Positions 12,850 to 23,816 of a DNA stretch of 64,000 nucleotides are shown here, in pieces. The stretch comes from Endocalyx cinctus. Its lineage: Eukaryota; Ascomycota; Sordariomycetes; Amphisphaeriales; Apiosporaceae. Numbering within the stretch: position 1 is the first letter of the stretch; each line of letters starts with the position of its first letter. The position numbers and the translations under genes were made by a program. The notes under the pieces are model-generated. The model saw only the letters and a list, made by a program, of their open reading frames with translations, was not told the origin of the DNA and did no database searches. Where the stretch lies: contig BCKC01000002.1 of the NCBI GenBank assembly GCA_001600455.1, positions 1,798,001-1,862,000 on the forward strand. The letters are read 5' to 3'.

Positions 12850-14411
12850 TCATGAATGGAAAAGATCCCAAGCCCTTTCGCACAATCGCAAAAATTCATC
12901 ACGTTTCTGTCTCTGCGTTTCGGGACTGTCACGTCCGGCACCGAAAGGTCCCCTGCGAGTAGCGGCAGGACCGTGACCTAGAGGAGGCGAACCACCTTCC
13001 TCGTACTCAGCTCTGGTTCGTCGTTTGCTGGCGCTCCGGCTGCCGTCGAGCATCGGGACACCATTACGTGGCGATGGGGGCGTCGGAGGTTGATGGCCAG
13101 TGTAGTGTACTAGCTTCGGTAATAATTCCGGTCGTCCACCAGCTAATTCCTGCTGTGCCTCTTCGGCGGATTTGTAATCTCGAGGGCGACCAGACATGGG
13201 GGGATGAGACGCCGTCGGGGGAGGATGGCCCGGAGATGCTAGAGGCGCATGGCTTGATCCGGGATATAGGGAGCGACTGCTTTGTTCGGCGTGCGGCTGA
13301 AGACCCTGACTGGCGAATACATCTGAAATAGGAGGAAGACGATTGGCGGTCTGGGTAGCAGGCACGTGATGGATATGAGATGTGCTGGACAAGTTTGATG
13401 GCTGATTCGCTACTTGTCGAGGTAACGGGTGAGGCTGATGCCGTCCTGTGAATGTCTGGCCAAGCGGGGCGGATTGGATAACACGTTCGTGTGCAAACTG
13501 CTCGTGCGAAGGCGCTACAATGCTCAAACCAGGCGGCGCTTTGTTGCGCCTCGACATTCCCGGTGTCTTGGCGGAGAACTGACTACTCATAGATTCCTTG
13601 TTGACACCGTGGTCAGGGCCATCTCCCTTGGCAGATTGTTGCTGAAGCCTCTGCTCAATGATGCGCCTCTGCTGTTCCCGAACATTCATACTCTGTTGCA
13701 AATGCTCCTTCATGACGGGATCTTGGGTGACAAAACCTGGTGATAAGCAGGCGAGACCGACCTCCTGAATGCCGAGACCTTCTCTCCCGAGCGCAGGTCG
13801 TGCCGTAGCGGCGCCGGAACCAGTCAAAGTGTTTTTGGAGAGATCCAACTTGCGCGGACGATGGCGAGTAGCTGGTAGATCCGGAGATCCCGGTTCTTTC
13901 TTTACGATGATCTTGGGTGTTGAAGCATTTCGAGTACTAAATATTTTCAATTAGTTAGAATTGCACGATTGATTCATCAAACCATTAAATTGTTATTATG
14001 TGCATTATAGGAATATTATTATTATTATTATTATTTATTTCATTAAAGGAAAATAATAATAATAATAAAGAAAAGAAAACAATAGCTGAAGAGAAATGCG
14101 ATAATAATAAAAAATGAGGATAAAACTTACGCGCTCGGTGGTGAAGATTTTTGAAGATTTGAGGTTCTGGTTGGACTGTGGCTATTGGGACGTTGTGTAG
14201 TAGCAGCGAATGGAGATGCGTTGGCATTGGCATTCGGGGTAACCGAAGGTGCCGATATGCGTTGAAAGGAAGGTGAAGATGCAATTGATGTTGACATAGG
14301 ATGATTACTTGCAGCAGTGCTGTTGCCGCTTGTAGTGGCAGGCGCCAACTCAGCATAAGCTGGTCTATCGTGAGGTGCCGGTGATGGGGCCATTGCAATT
14401 GCTGCGCTCAT
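12850..14411 (-). CDS. Conserved-looking low-complexity nuclear protein, function unknown
   Basis: Two exons on the minus strand (14411-14131 and 13936-12850) encode 455 residues. The 194-bp intron has a GTAAGT donor, a CTAAC branch site and a TAG acceptor, and joins ...SPPSA to TRNASTPKIIVKKEPGSP in frame. I do not recognise the family. The protein is rich in Pro, Ser, Gln and His and has no enzyme motif or membrane segment. Two parts look conserved rather than random: a predicted helix, EHLQQSMNVREQQRRIIEQ, and the C-terminal QRQKRDEFLRLCERAWDLFH. IVKKEPGSP contains a SUMO consensus (V-K-K-E), and SKRRTR is a possible nuclear signal. A role in the nucleus or transcription is a guess from composition only. 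The intron carries a trinucleotide inverted repeat described separately. Confidence 0.8.
14014..14068. repeat. Inverted (ATT)n/(AAT)n repeat inside an intron
   Basis: About 24 bases of ATT repeats (14014-14037) are followed, after roughly 13 bases, by AAT repeats (14051-14068). The two arms are complementary, so the intron RNA can fold into an A-U hairpin. Confidence 0.85.
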
Positions 14412-17400
14412 CGTGGATATATATTTTGTCGTCTTTTTCTTTTTTTTTTCTCTCTTCTTTTCTCTTTCTATTAACCTCTTTTCCTCTCGTTACAATCGAA
14501 ATATATTGTTTCTATTTCGGTAACTCTTGCTCTTCGTTTTTTTCTCTTACTCACCAAAAGTTTTTTTATTAAAAAAAAAAAAAAAAAAAAAAAACGTTGT
14601 GTTATGTTTAATCCTGTCTTCTTCTACTCGGTGTTTTCTCGCTGATCCTCTCTGCTTTGCCGGCTGAAACGGTTATGCGGCGTCGCTCGGGACGAATATG
14701 AGCCAGTCAAAGTCAATAAAAGGGTGGAAAGGTGCAGGATTCCCCTATCATCCCACTAGGAACTCAAATCGCGCTTCCTATTATTTTCCCCTATTTCCTT
14801 TTTTTTCTTCTCCAACGACAATTGTAAGATGTGGCGGGGTTTAAGTTGCGCTGATACGTGGGACCAAAACCAGGTTCGTATTGGGTGAAAGGACCTAAGG
14901 ATTGATAATATGAAGGGTAGGACGAAATCGATTTTATCGTCGGAGATCTGGATCGATTTTTCTTTTTCCCTTTTTATTTTCTTTTCGGTGTATATTTCAA
15001 GTATCTTGTTTTTGAATGGATTATTCTTGACCTTCAAAAAGATTCGAGTGAAAATATATTTCTCCACTCTTCTTCCTTTTTTTCTTTTTCTTTTCTCGAT
15101 TGCTGAGGACGCCCGGTATTTTTCGTAAAACGGGCGACCGATTCAAGGAAAATGAACACTATACGTGATTATATGATAGTTCGGCGGTTTTTAAATTTCG
15201 ACCACTACGACTAAATCGTTCGCGACTTTATTCGACCGGACCGAAAGAGTGACTCGAGAAACGTTGCGCGTAGAATCGCAGTGTATGATAAAGGAAATAA
15301 TTGTACGACGACAGTCTGTTCAAAATATGCGAAACAACTTGGAAGCTTAGACACTTCTGAATATAATAAAATGATGATAAATAATATGGTCAATTATATC
15401 GAAAAATTAAAGGATTGGAATTTTCGGTTTAGTTTTTTTCTTTTTTTTTTTCTTCTTCTCTTTTAAATAAATAGCGAGATCACGTTTGAGTTACTTAGCC
15501 CGAGAATGTAGATCGAGCAAGTCTGTGTGAAATATGAAAGTATATGGTAGGCAATAGGATAGTACCTAATCTCCAATACTCGATATAAAAATCAGGTTTA
15601 GGATAGGATGGAAGGGGAAGGGAAAAAAGAGAGTTAAGGGAAAGGGAGAAGAAGAAGAAAAAAAATAGGGTAAGAGGATGAGAAGAGAGGAAAATAGGGA
15701 TCGTATCGTCAAGAGGGGCAGAAGGTTGTTTTAGGTAGTTAATAGTACTTAGGTATTATCAATAGCTCACTCCTAGATGGGTACAAGTTAAAAAAAATGA
15801 AAAAGTCAGCCTGCCCGCCTGTTACCTCTAGTTCGTAAATCTTTGACGTTAAGGTTAGGATAATATTGAAGGGGGAAGCGGAAAGGAGCGACAAGATGGA
15901 AATGTGTGAGAGATGTGTGGGCGTGGCCTGTCTTGTTACCAGTTAACCATGAAAGAATTCCGGGACTCGACCCCTGGTTTACGAAGCCCATTACATCTTT
16001 TGCATCTTGGCTAACTGAACTTCCAAGTTGAGACCACTAAAAAAATAATATACCTCGGTCTTTTACTCAGTAAAGCGTAGCGTATAAAGTACCTATACTA
16101 CACTATACCGCAATGCACTATATTTACTACAACGTAAGGAAAATCAGTACAGATTTCAGCACAGATTTCACGTAGCTGTTACTTCCGGTAGGTATATACC
16201 TTACAAGTTATACCGCCTATAAACCCACCGCAGTTTATACCTAAATATAAAATAAATCTACCTGAAGTAAAAATAAACTATATCAGACCATATATAAGTA
16301 TATACGGGGTCTACACGATTGCGTATAGTTTATATCAGTAATTACTTTGGTTACATGTATATATATATATATATATAAACTACCTAGATACGTATATACG
16401 TTCTCTATTTTGTAGATTCGCACATATTCTCTTTGAAACATAACAAATAAGTATAACGAAAATCATAAGATCAAACATACTGTGGGATATACCTATATAG
16501 TATTGTTACTTTTTTATTTTTATTTTTTTCTCAACTGACTTTCTGATTCTGGGTTTACCTCGAAATGTTTTTTTTTTTCCAGTTATACCCATTGTGGAGG
16601 GGCGGCAACAGGGATACAAAGATACAGTAGTCTGTAACAGAAGGACCCTAGTCGCATTCGCCTCCGTAGCGCTGTTTTACATTGATGCTAGCGAACAGTC
16701 CGTCCAGGGACCGGAGTGCCCGTGCATATTTCGTCTTTCCATCCGTCTCTTGTCTCTTTCTACCTCTCTTTCAGGTAGGTCTATTATTTACGCTATTCTG
16801 ATTGGTTTCTTGGATGAACAACGAATTCAATATCGTATCCTCCCTCGAATTGATAGGTAGAAGAAAAGGTTGGTATATATTATTTATTGAAATGTATATA
16901 TATGTAAGAGCAACCAAAGTGAGTAAAGATTACCGAATCTCAAATATCCTCTTCATTTCGTTTGACCATCGTTATGTTTGTTCTTTTTTATTTTATTTTT
17001 TTAACGTGTTTTAAGATCATAATAAATTTCCCATACTGTATATAGTATTTTTCTTCTTCTCTTACCTCGCGCGCTCTCGCTCTCTCTCGCTCTCTCTGAT
17101 CGATCGTCTAGTCATGCGACACCAATAGTGGTCGAATCACGAATTGTCGTCTCCACTCGAGGCATCCCAGTCGAACGCAACATTTCAGGTGAGTTCAGGT
17201 GAAGCGTTTTTCACAATCATCATTAATCTAGAGATGGGGAAAAAGAGAAACAACGACAGGCGAATTAGATGACGATATCATTTCTCAATATATTACATTT
17301 CATTATATTTATTGGATAACCCCTCCCATCGATTGGTAAGTAATCGTCCTTTCTCGAAATACGAAGTTGAACACAAAAAAAAAAAAAATTCTGCAGACTG

Positions 17401-17646
17401 TCTGGCCGAATCATTGTTTGACAAGAAAGGAAAAAAAAAAGGTACTTAGTTACTTTGGGGAGATCGAAACATGTTAGTTCCTCTTCTTCTTCCCCCTAAG
17501 CCCTTTAGCGTAATAGCCCCCAGAGAGCCCTGAGGCAGTGAAGTAGCCCCTTTTGGACCCGCAGGTACCCTTTAGCGCTCCAAAGCCTGCCATTGCAGCT
17601 CAGGTTTCCAAGCTTGCCAACTTGCAGGTCTTGGTTCTTGGGGCTC

Positions 17647-17672
<26 letters not shown>
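17647..17672. repeat. (A)26 homopolymer
   Basis: An uninterrupted A run directly follows a GC-rich segment, resembling a retroposon tail. Confidence 0.95.
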
Positions 17673-17677
<5 letters not shown>

Positions 17678-19814
17678 TCCACCATCAACGCGTGTGAGTT
17701 CGTCACTTGTTACGATCATTAAGAAACCGATCCGCAAGGGGGTAAGCAAATTCCTTTTTTTTGTTCCTTTTCAATCGTGAGTTATCAGGCATTAAATTCA
17801 GAAGGAACGTAACATGGTAGAGCTACTACTTACCGGGCTATAAAACTAGTTTAAGCCGGATGTACGTAGTAACAGCAACGTAAAGTCTTCGAGTTTCGTT
17901 CTGTTTGCGCTCCTCAAAGACTATCTTGTGATTATCAACCCCTCCTTCAGTAGTGTAATGTACCGTTAGATCCAGCCCTTGGAGACTAGGTAAGCAAAGC
18001 GGAGTGCCGGCACGATTGCCGTAGACCCAAGTCAACAGTAATTGTCCTGCTCATCACTTTTCATCGGTCACAAACATCCTGATACCGTCCATCCCTTTAT
18101 TAGTGTTGATTAATAATATAATATCTGCGTGCGCATCGCTCCAAGAGGGAGGGCAGGATGTGAATTGTTTGACGTCCCTGTCGATCCTTGAGTCACTGGT
18201 GATAGTGGGAGATATCCTTGTCCAAATAGAGCTTAAATGGCATCATATTGTGGGAGGTACAGCATAAGAAAAAAAAAAAAGATAAAAATTAAAAAAAAGG
18301 CTAACAGATACGAGCTGCAAACGAGAATAACGCTTCATGTTGTGTCATGTAGAGTGAGGTACTTATAGCTACGGAAGATAATTATCAAGATCATTTTGTT
18401 TCACGCAAAACCATCATCTTACATTCTCTTGATTACATATTCAAATCAATTATGAGATGAAGCTTGGAGCCGTTTCTTCCCCTGGTAAGAGTTAGTATAC
18501 TATAGTATCATGGCTTCGCGACATATAAATCGCAGCAATATGGGTTGAACTTTTGCTTCTGTGCTCTTATCCGTTCTTCACATGCATCTGATGCCGAGGC
18601 CGTGTGACGGATCTGGGGGCCTAATTTTTTTTTTTTTCGTCTGTCTGCTCCTATTTCCTTCCTACCCTCCATCGCTTTGATTGGCGCATAAGGTAGGAAT
18701 GATGAGGGTTGCAATCTCCATCGACTCGTCTGTCCCAGATATAGTTCCTTCATATCGCTTGGGCAGGTTGAAAACAGCAGAAAGATGACAATCGATTCCG
18801 TCTTTGCATATATATAAATTGCAGGATTAGCCTCAAATCTCTCAACGCTTCTAGACTCCTCTCCGTCCCAACGGTACTTTTGCCCACCATTATCAAAGAA
18901 GAACCTACTGGTGGAAAAGAATGAACCCTCCACCCCCCAAAAAAATAGTACAAGAACAAAAAAAAAAAAAAAAAGTCTGAGGGTGGCGGAAGAGGCTAAT
19001 GAAAATGTTTCATGGCGTCAGCGCTTTGAAACGCTCTCCTCCCCACCACGTCCAATCAACGCGGGGCCAAGTCGCACCTCGCCCAGCGACGGTACCGGTG
19101 CGATCTACGCTACGGAGTTAAACCAGGTCATCATTTGTAAGGCGTTGTCTCAGATTGTTGATCGTATACGAAAATCATAATCGAATGCGGTCGAGTGATA
19201 ATACAATACCTAGTATTCGCTTCGACATAATCATGTTCACGTAAGTTTCGCAAACGGAATATCACTATTATGATAATCTCCCCCTCTTTCCAGATAGAAA
19301 AAAAAAAAAAAAAAAAAAAAAGAGAGCAGAAACAATGCGTCAATCTAGACGAGTCGAACATAAATTACGGGATTGTCCCGGCAAGGGAAGAAAGAGGGTG
19401 TAGATGGTAGGGCGGCAAGTCGTGCAGCAATAATCACATTGTCGTATCGTAGCGTTATTCTATTTGACGTGTCGGCAGACCGGTCAAGCATATAATAAGA
19501 GGCAGAGAAAGATTTTTTTTTAAAAAAAAAAAAGGTCCCCGTTGTCTGACAGAGTCAATATTTGAAATTCCGTAGCATTGGGTGTTACTTAAATCTAAAT
19601 CTTTGAGGCCAACCAACCAACAGGCTCTAACAGTGGTGAAGTAATTGGCTTATTTCAACGTGGCCAAGATGTGTGTGTAAGTTAAGTCGCAGTGGTTCGA
19701 ACACCAACAACTCTCCCCTCCACCATGCCGGCGGCAAGGTTTCCAAACTTTTGCACATACGTAGGGGTGTGCAACTGCGGGCACGTTGCAGCAAGTGCTG
19801 GGAACATGGCAACA

Positions 19815-19816
<2 letters not shown>

Positions 19817-19849
<33 letters not shown>
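19817..19849. repeat. (C)33 homopolymer
   Basis: Thirty-three consecutive C residues on the plus strand (a G run on the minus strand). The poly-Pro and poly-Gly frames across it are artefacts. Exact length is likely to be unreliable in sequencing. Confidence 0.95.
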
Positions 19850-19852
<3 letters not shown>

Positions 19853-20242
19853 CTCACATTATTTAGTGTACCCTCCCAAATGGTATGTATCTCTACTTAG
19901 CTCAGCCTTATCGACATAAAATGACTATATACTCCAATTCCTGCTTAGTTGTCGGCGCCATTTATCATATTAAATTGAAGAATACAATTTTAAGTGCTGA
20001 TAATCACTTTTTCCTGAAGAGGCAACAATTGATAATCTTGCTAGGAGTTATCGGTTGAGATTTCTTATAAGCAATTATCTTGCCATGCGCCAGATAGTCG
20101 ATAAAAATTAAGTAATAAGAGGAATAATTGCTCGAGGAGGATATCGCTAGAATATTTCAACCAAGAAAATAGAAATTATTTGAAGAATAATGGAGAGAAG
20201 AAGAAGAAAAAATTAGAAATAGAAAGCAAAAAAACAAAGAGA

Positions 20243-20327
20243 TGACCTCGCTGGGAGTCGAACCCAGAATCTCTTGATATACAGATTTAATCGTAGTCAA
20301 GCGCCTTAACCATTGGGCCACGAGGCC
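20243..20327 (-). tRNA. tRNA-Arg (anticodon ACG) with a short intron
   Basis: On the minus strand the ends pair as GGCCTCG with CGAGGTC (one G-U pair), followed by discriminator A. The D arm pairs GCC with GGC around AATGGTTAA. The anticodon stem is CTTGA/TCAAG, and the T arm is CTGGG-TTCGACT-CCCAG. The loop between the anticodon strands is 19 bases instead of 7, so a 12-base intron after position 37 leaves the loop CTACGA-A with anticodon ACG. ACG (read as ICG) decodes CGU, CGC and CGA arginine codons. The A box (TGGCCCAATGG) and B box (GGTTCGACTCC) are intact. Confidence 0.93.
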
Positions 20328-20840
20328 TGGCAAATCATTGAACGATTGCTCATTTTCGTGATTGGTTGTGGTTGAGACACTCTAATTTTGACTTAAGACT
20401 CTGCAGCAGAAAAAATGTGTGCCGAAGGTGGTAATTTTGTGGAGGTAAACGAATATTTTTCCGGGCCCTTCAACAGACTTGGATTGGGCTGTAATTCGAA
20501 AGGTTGATATGGGGACAGGAAAGGCAGCTAGTGATGATAAACCTTATCAACTTTTTTTTCTTTCTAGAATAATGTTTGTAGTACTATTTACGTAGGCCGA
20601 TACGGTAGGGTCATTCACTCTGACGAAACTAACTAGTATGGAGTACTTTGACTTGATTTGATAAGAAAAAAAATCGCCCCGCTGAAATTCTTAAAACTTT
20701 CTTATATCATTACTGAAAGTTTTTAATTTCTTAATGAATGCGAAAGGAAAGTTGTATATACATCGCTTAAGTTTTCTATACAACTAGTACCCGCGCATAG
20801 TCTTGTTAAAAATAAAACAAAAAAAAAAAAAAATAAGATA

Positions 20841-21546
20841 ATGCCTGGCCGGACCAAGAGTCGGAACGAAGGCGCGGAGGAGGTCGGCTCGACCTCCGCC
20901 GATGCCCCCATGGACGATGCCCCTCCTTCCGGTCAGAGGCCCGTCGAGAGCCAGGAGGACGGCGACGGCGACGAGGATATGCAGGATGATAACGACGCTC
21001 CTGTAGAAGAGGAGGAAGAGCAGCAGAGAGTCCGAATCGTACGTGTGATTTAGTTCTTCTCCTTCGTCTCTGCTGTTATTATGACGAGCTGACTTGGGCG
21101 AAATGTAATCTAGCTTCCCGGATCTACCGAAACAGCCGCTTCCTTTGAGTTTTTAAAAGAAGGACATACCTTAGGAAATGCCCTGCGGTACATCATCATG
21201 AAAAAGTACGTTTCTGTCTCACTTTTGCGAGAACTATCATCACGTGCGTAAGTGGGTTATGTCTAACCAGAATGTTAGTCCCGATGTCGAGTTCTGCGCC
21301 TATACTATTCCTCACCCTTCGGAGGATAAGATGAACGTCAGAATCCAGACCTACGGTAAGTACTATTTTATGCTATCAACTATGTATCTGTCTTAAAAGT
21401 ATTTACCACTAACTTAGCATAAAGACACTACGACGGCCACCGCCGCTCTAGCTAAGGGGCTGCAGGATCTGGAGGATATGTGTGATATCGTCTCGGAGGA
21501 ATTCACCATTAAGAGAGACGCATTTATGGCAGCCGAGAGCGTCTAG
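20841..21546 (+). CDS. RPC19: RNA polymerase I and III subunit AC19 (RPC19)
   Basis: Four exons (20841-21038, 21114-21205, 21279-21355, 21425-21546) encode 162 residues; all junctions keep frame. AC19 is the small alpha-like subunit that pairs with AC40 in the assembly platform shared by RNA polymerases I and III. The first ~60 residues form an acidic, probably disordered extension (long Glu/Asp run). The conserved core begins at [17 protein letters not shown] and contains the alpha-motif [19 protein letters not shown], then [20 protein letters not shown], as expected for RPC19/Rpb11-type subunits. Intron 3 has an alternative upstream AG (21416-21417), but using it gives an immediate stop, which fixes the acceptor at 21424. 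The gene converges on the complex I gene downstream, with 170 bp between the two stop codons. Confidence 0.95.
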
Positions 21547-21716
21547 AAAGCCTACTATATAGAATTGGCGCTGGAGTATCAAAAAAGGATGAAATCACAC
21601 GGCATACATTGAGGCGTTTGGCGTTTGTAATGAAGTTATTCTTAACAAAAAAAAAAAGTGACCTGGGTTCTTCTATTTCTCTTTTTATGTACAAATACAA
21701 CAGACTATACCCGTAT

Positions 21717-22471
21717 CTAGTTGCGACCCTGTTGAGAGGCATATTAGTAAATCTGTAACGGTGGAACAAAGGGTAACCTTGCTGACGAACCTCCATAAAA
21801 CCCTTCATAAAGTTGTCCGGCAATCTTTCCTCTCCGCGGAAGTTTTCTGACGGGAAATACGACATGACGTGCGTTGTCTGCTTCCAGAAGTTCATCATCT
21901 CCTGGTAGTCGATGTAATATTAGTACCACAATATAAACAAAAAAGCCCAGTTTCTTCTCGTGAGAGAATTCGTCTTCGGATAACCCCCTCCGTAGACCCA
22001 TCCAAAGCCTTTCGACGTATTATCGCTCACTGACCTGGTACTCGGCGTTGTTCTGTAGGAGGAGGACGTCTACCACCGGAAGCTTATTGACGAATCTGTG
22101 CTTCTCGAATTCTTGTCGCATGCGCGTGCGGATGACGGAGACGGGGAAAGGAACCGAATACATCGTCTGGATTTCGGGAGCCTGGTGACAACGAAAAGAT
22201 ACAACTTATTAATAACCGGAATACCCTAGGTAACCATGATTCTTCCACTCGTGTTCGGATTGGTTTTCTTTCGTGTCTAATAGAGGAGGAAGGGGGTAAA
22301 CTCATACTGCACGGATCCATTCTCTATAAGCCGCAAGTACTCGTTGCTTCGCTTCGCCCCAATTGGCCGCTACAGCAGGTTTCAATTAGCTATCAAAGAC
22401 TTTCCGAGGATTAAATTTTCGAACGTACACTGGCGAGTTACGCGGGCGAATTGTGTAGGTGTTACCGCCAT
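21717..22471 (-). CDS. NDUFA6: NADH:ubiquinone oxidoreductase LYR-family subunit (NDUFA6/B14 type)
   Basis: Five exons on the minus strand (22471-22429, 22369-22308, 22181-22035, 21901-21791, 21728-21717) give 124 residues. This accessory subunit of mitochondrial complex I belongs to the LYR family and binds the matrix acyl carrier protein. The product begins [14 protein letters not shown] and has the LYR-like segment [17 protein letters not shown], then [33 protein letters not shown] and [22 protein letters not shown]. The last exon is only 12 bases and encodes GRN and the stop. Reading through the 62-bp last intron would instead add about 85 unrelated residues. The EGRN end matches what I recall of the Neurospora subunit. 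The gene is divergent from BUD31 across 408 bp. Confidence 0.93.
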
Positions 22472-22879
22472 GGTGGTATAGGGTTCATTCGTTGACGGTG
22501 TATTGAGGTTTTGTTTAGTCGACGTCAAGCTTCAATCCAGGGCTAAGGCGTTTCCAATTGGAAGTGGAGGGTTAAAGGTAACTAAGAGAAATGTGCCACA
22601 TTTATACGATTAGTCATCCAATGTGGCTAACAGCTTTTGGCTTAACTTAGCTTCATCGCCGCTAGAAATTCTACACTTTGCCCCACTAGTATTAACATCT
22701 TAGTTACGATCGCGAAGCTCCAAACCCATCATCTCTTCTCAGAATAACAAAGAACTGGGACGACTTAACGCAACGATAAGTTTCGAAATACGCCTTAAAT
22801 ACTAGCTATATAAACAAGAAAGTCACCATTTAATTCATTAATATAAAAAAAAGAGAGAGAAAAAAAACACAACATCAAA
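22472..22879. promoter_or_regulatory. Shared divergent promoter, complex I subunit / BUD31
   Basis: These 408 bp separate the start codons of two divergent housekeeping genes, so both promoters must lie here or overlap. No TATA box or named factor site is clear. The BUD31 leader near 22840-22878 is A/G-rich. Confidence 0.6.
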
Positions 22880-23414
22880 ATGCCAGCCATTCGAACGCAC
22901 GCGGCGCGGGGCAAGAAGCCTCCCGAAGGGTTCGACGACATCCGGGACGACCTCGAGGTCTTCAGTATCAAGATGAAGGACGCGCAGAACGCGCCGACGA
23001 ACAACATCCCGAAGCACCAGGCGCAGTGGCCCATCTTCCAGATTGCCCACCAGCGGAGCCGGTACGTGTACGAGCTCTACTACGAGAAGGAGGCCATCTC
23101 GAAGCAGTTGTACGACTGGCTGCTCAAGAACGGCTACGCCGACGCTATGCTCATCGCGAAGTGGAAGAAGCAGGGTTACGAGAAGGTAAGGATGAGAATA
23201 TATATATATATATAAACCCCCCTTTTCCTAGCTATAGAGGAAAATTGCTAAACTTTGTGGATTTGTTTAGTTGTGCTGTCTACGCTGCATACAGACCAAA
23301 GAGACGAACTTCCAGTCCACTTGTATATGTCGAGTACCGAAAGCGCAATTAAAGGACGAGCAAGATGTCCAGTGCGTCAGCTGCGGGTGCAGGGGTTGTG
23401 CTTCCAGTGACTAG
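22880..23414 (+). CDS. BUD31: Pre-mRNA splicing factor BUD31 (G10 protein, Cwc14)
   Basis: Two exons (22880-23185 and 23271-23414) encode 149 residues; the 85-bp intron contains a short TA repeat. BUD31/Cwc14 is a small zinc protein of the Prp19-associated part of the activated spliceosome. It contacts U6 snRNA and the first-step factors. Exon 1 gives the helical part: [20 protein letters not shown], then [19 protein letters not shown] and [20 protein letters not shown]. Exon 2 supplies the cysteine-rich zinc-binding end: [20 protein letters not shown] followed by [13 protein letters not shown]. Length and order match the family across eukaryotes. Exon 1 is GC-rich at third codon positions. 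The 3' end converges on the zinc-finger gene, with about 400 bp between stop codons. Confidence 0.97.
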
Positions 23415-23816
23415 ATCGAGAAGGCGGGTTTGGGACGTATTATACATCCAATTACGAAGTATCAAGGCGTTTTTAGGTTGTTTTATTATTGTGCACGTGT
23501 TTCATTGATTTACTTCGTCTACATGTTTACGGATAATTGACTGAGGGAAAGAGTCTCGGCGTACGGCATACGGCATATAGCATATTGTCTTGCAAGTCAT
23601 TCCTACTTATGATACCATGCCTCCTTATAAAGGCGTATACAATAAAGCAGATAAGCTGAACCCAAGTTATTTATGATCATATAAGGCTCATGATGTTCTC
23701 TCGTAACTCTGTCGTAGTCGAAATACGAATACAATTCTAGCCCCACCGCCCGCTTTCATAACCGTCATTCATGACCTCAAGAATCCTCGTAGCCGCATTA
23801 GATCGTTATCATATCG
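23415..23816. other. Convergent 3' ends
   Basis: About 400 bp between the stop codons of BUD31 and the ZNF511-like gene. It must hold both 3' untranslated regions; nothing else was seen. Confidence 0.6.

Larger units (their letters stand above)
14412..20242. other. 5.8-kb gene-poor region
   Basis: No frame shows a domain or a plausible spliced gene. The first kilobase should contain the promoter of the minus-strand gene starting at 14411 and begins with long T and A runs. Further on come a degenerate tRNA-like segment (about 15953-16022), a TA repeat near 16355, a GC-rich A-tailed segment (about 17490-17672), a fragment with tRNA-type A and B boxes (about 19625-19710) and a 33-base C run. 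These are described under findings. Confidence 0.6.

Noticed and set aside
19627..19919. Overlapping frames with poly-Pro or poly-Gly runs
   Set aside because: They exist only because a 33-base C run is open in all frames; there is no conserved sequence on either side.
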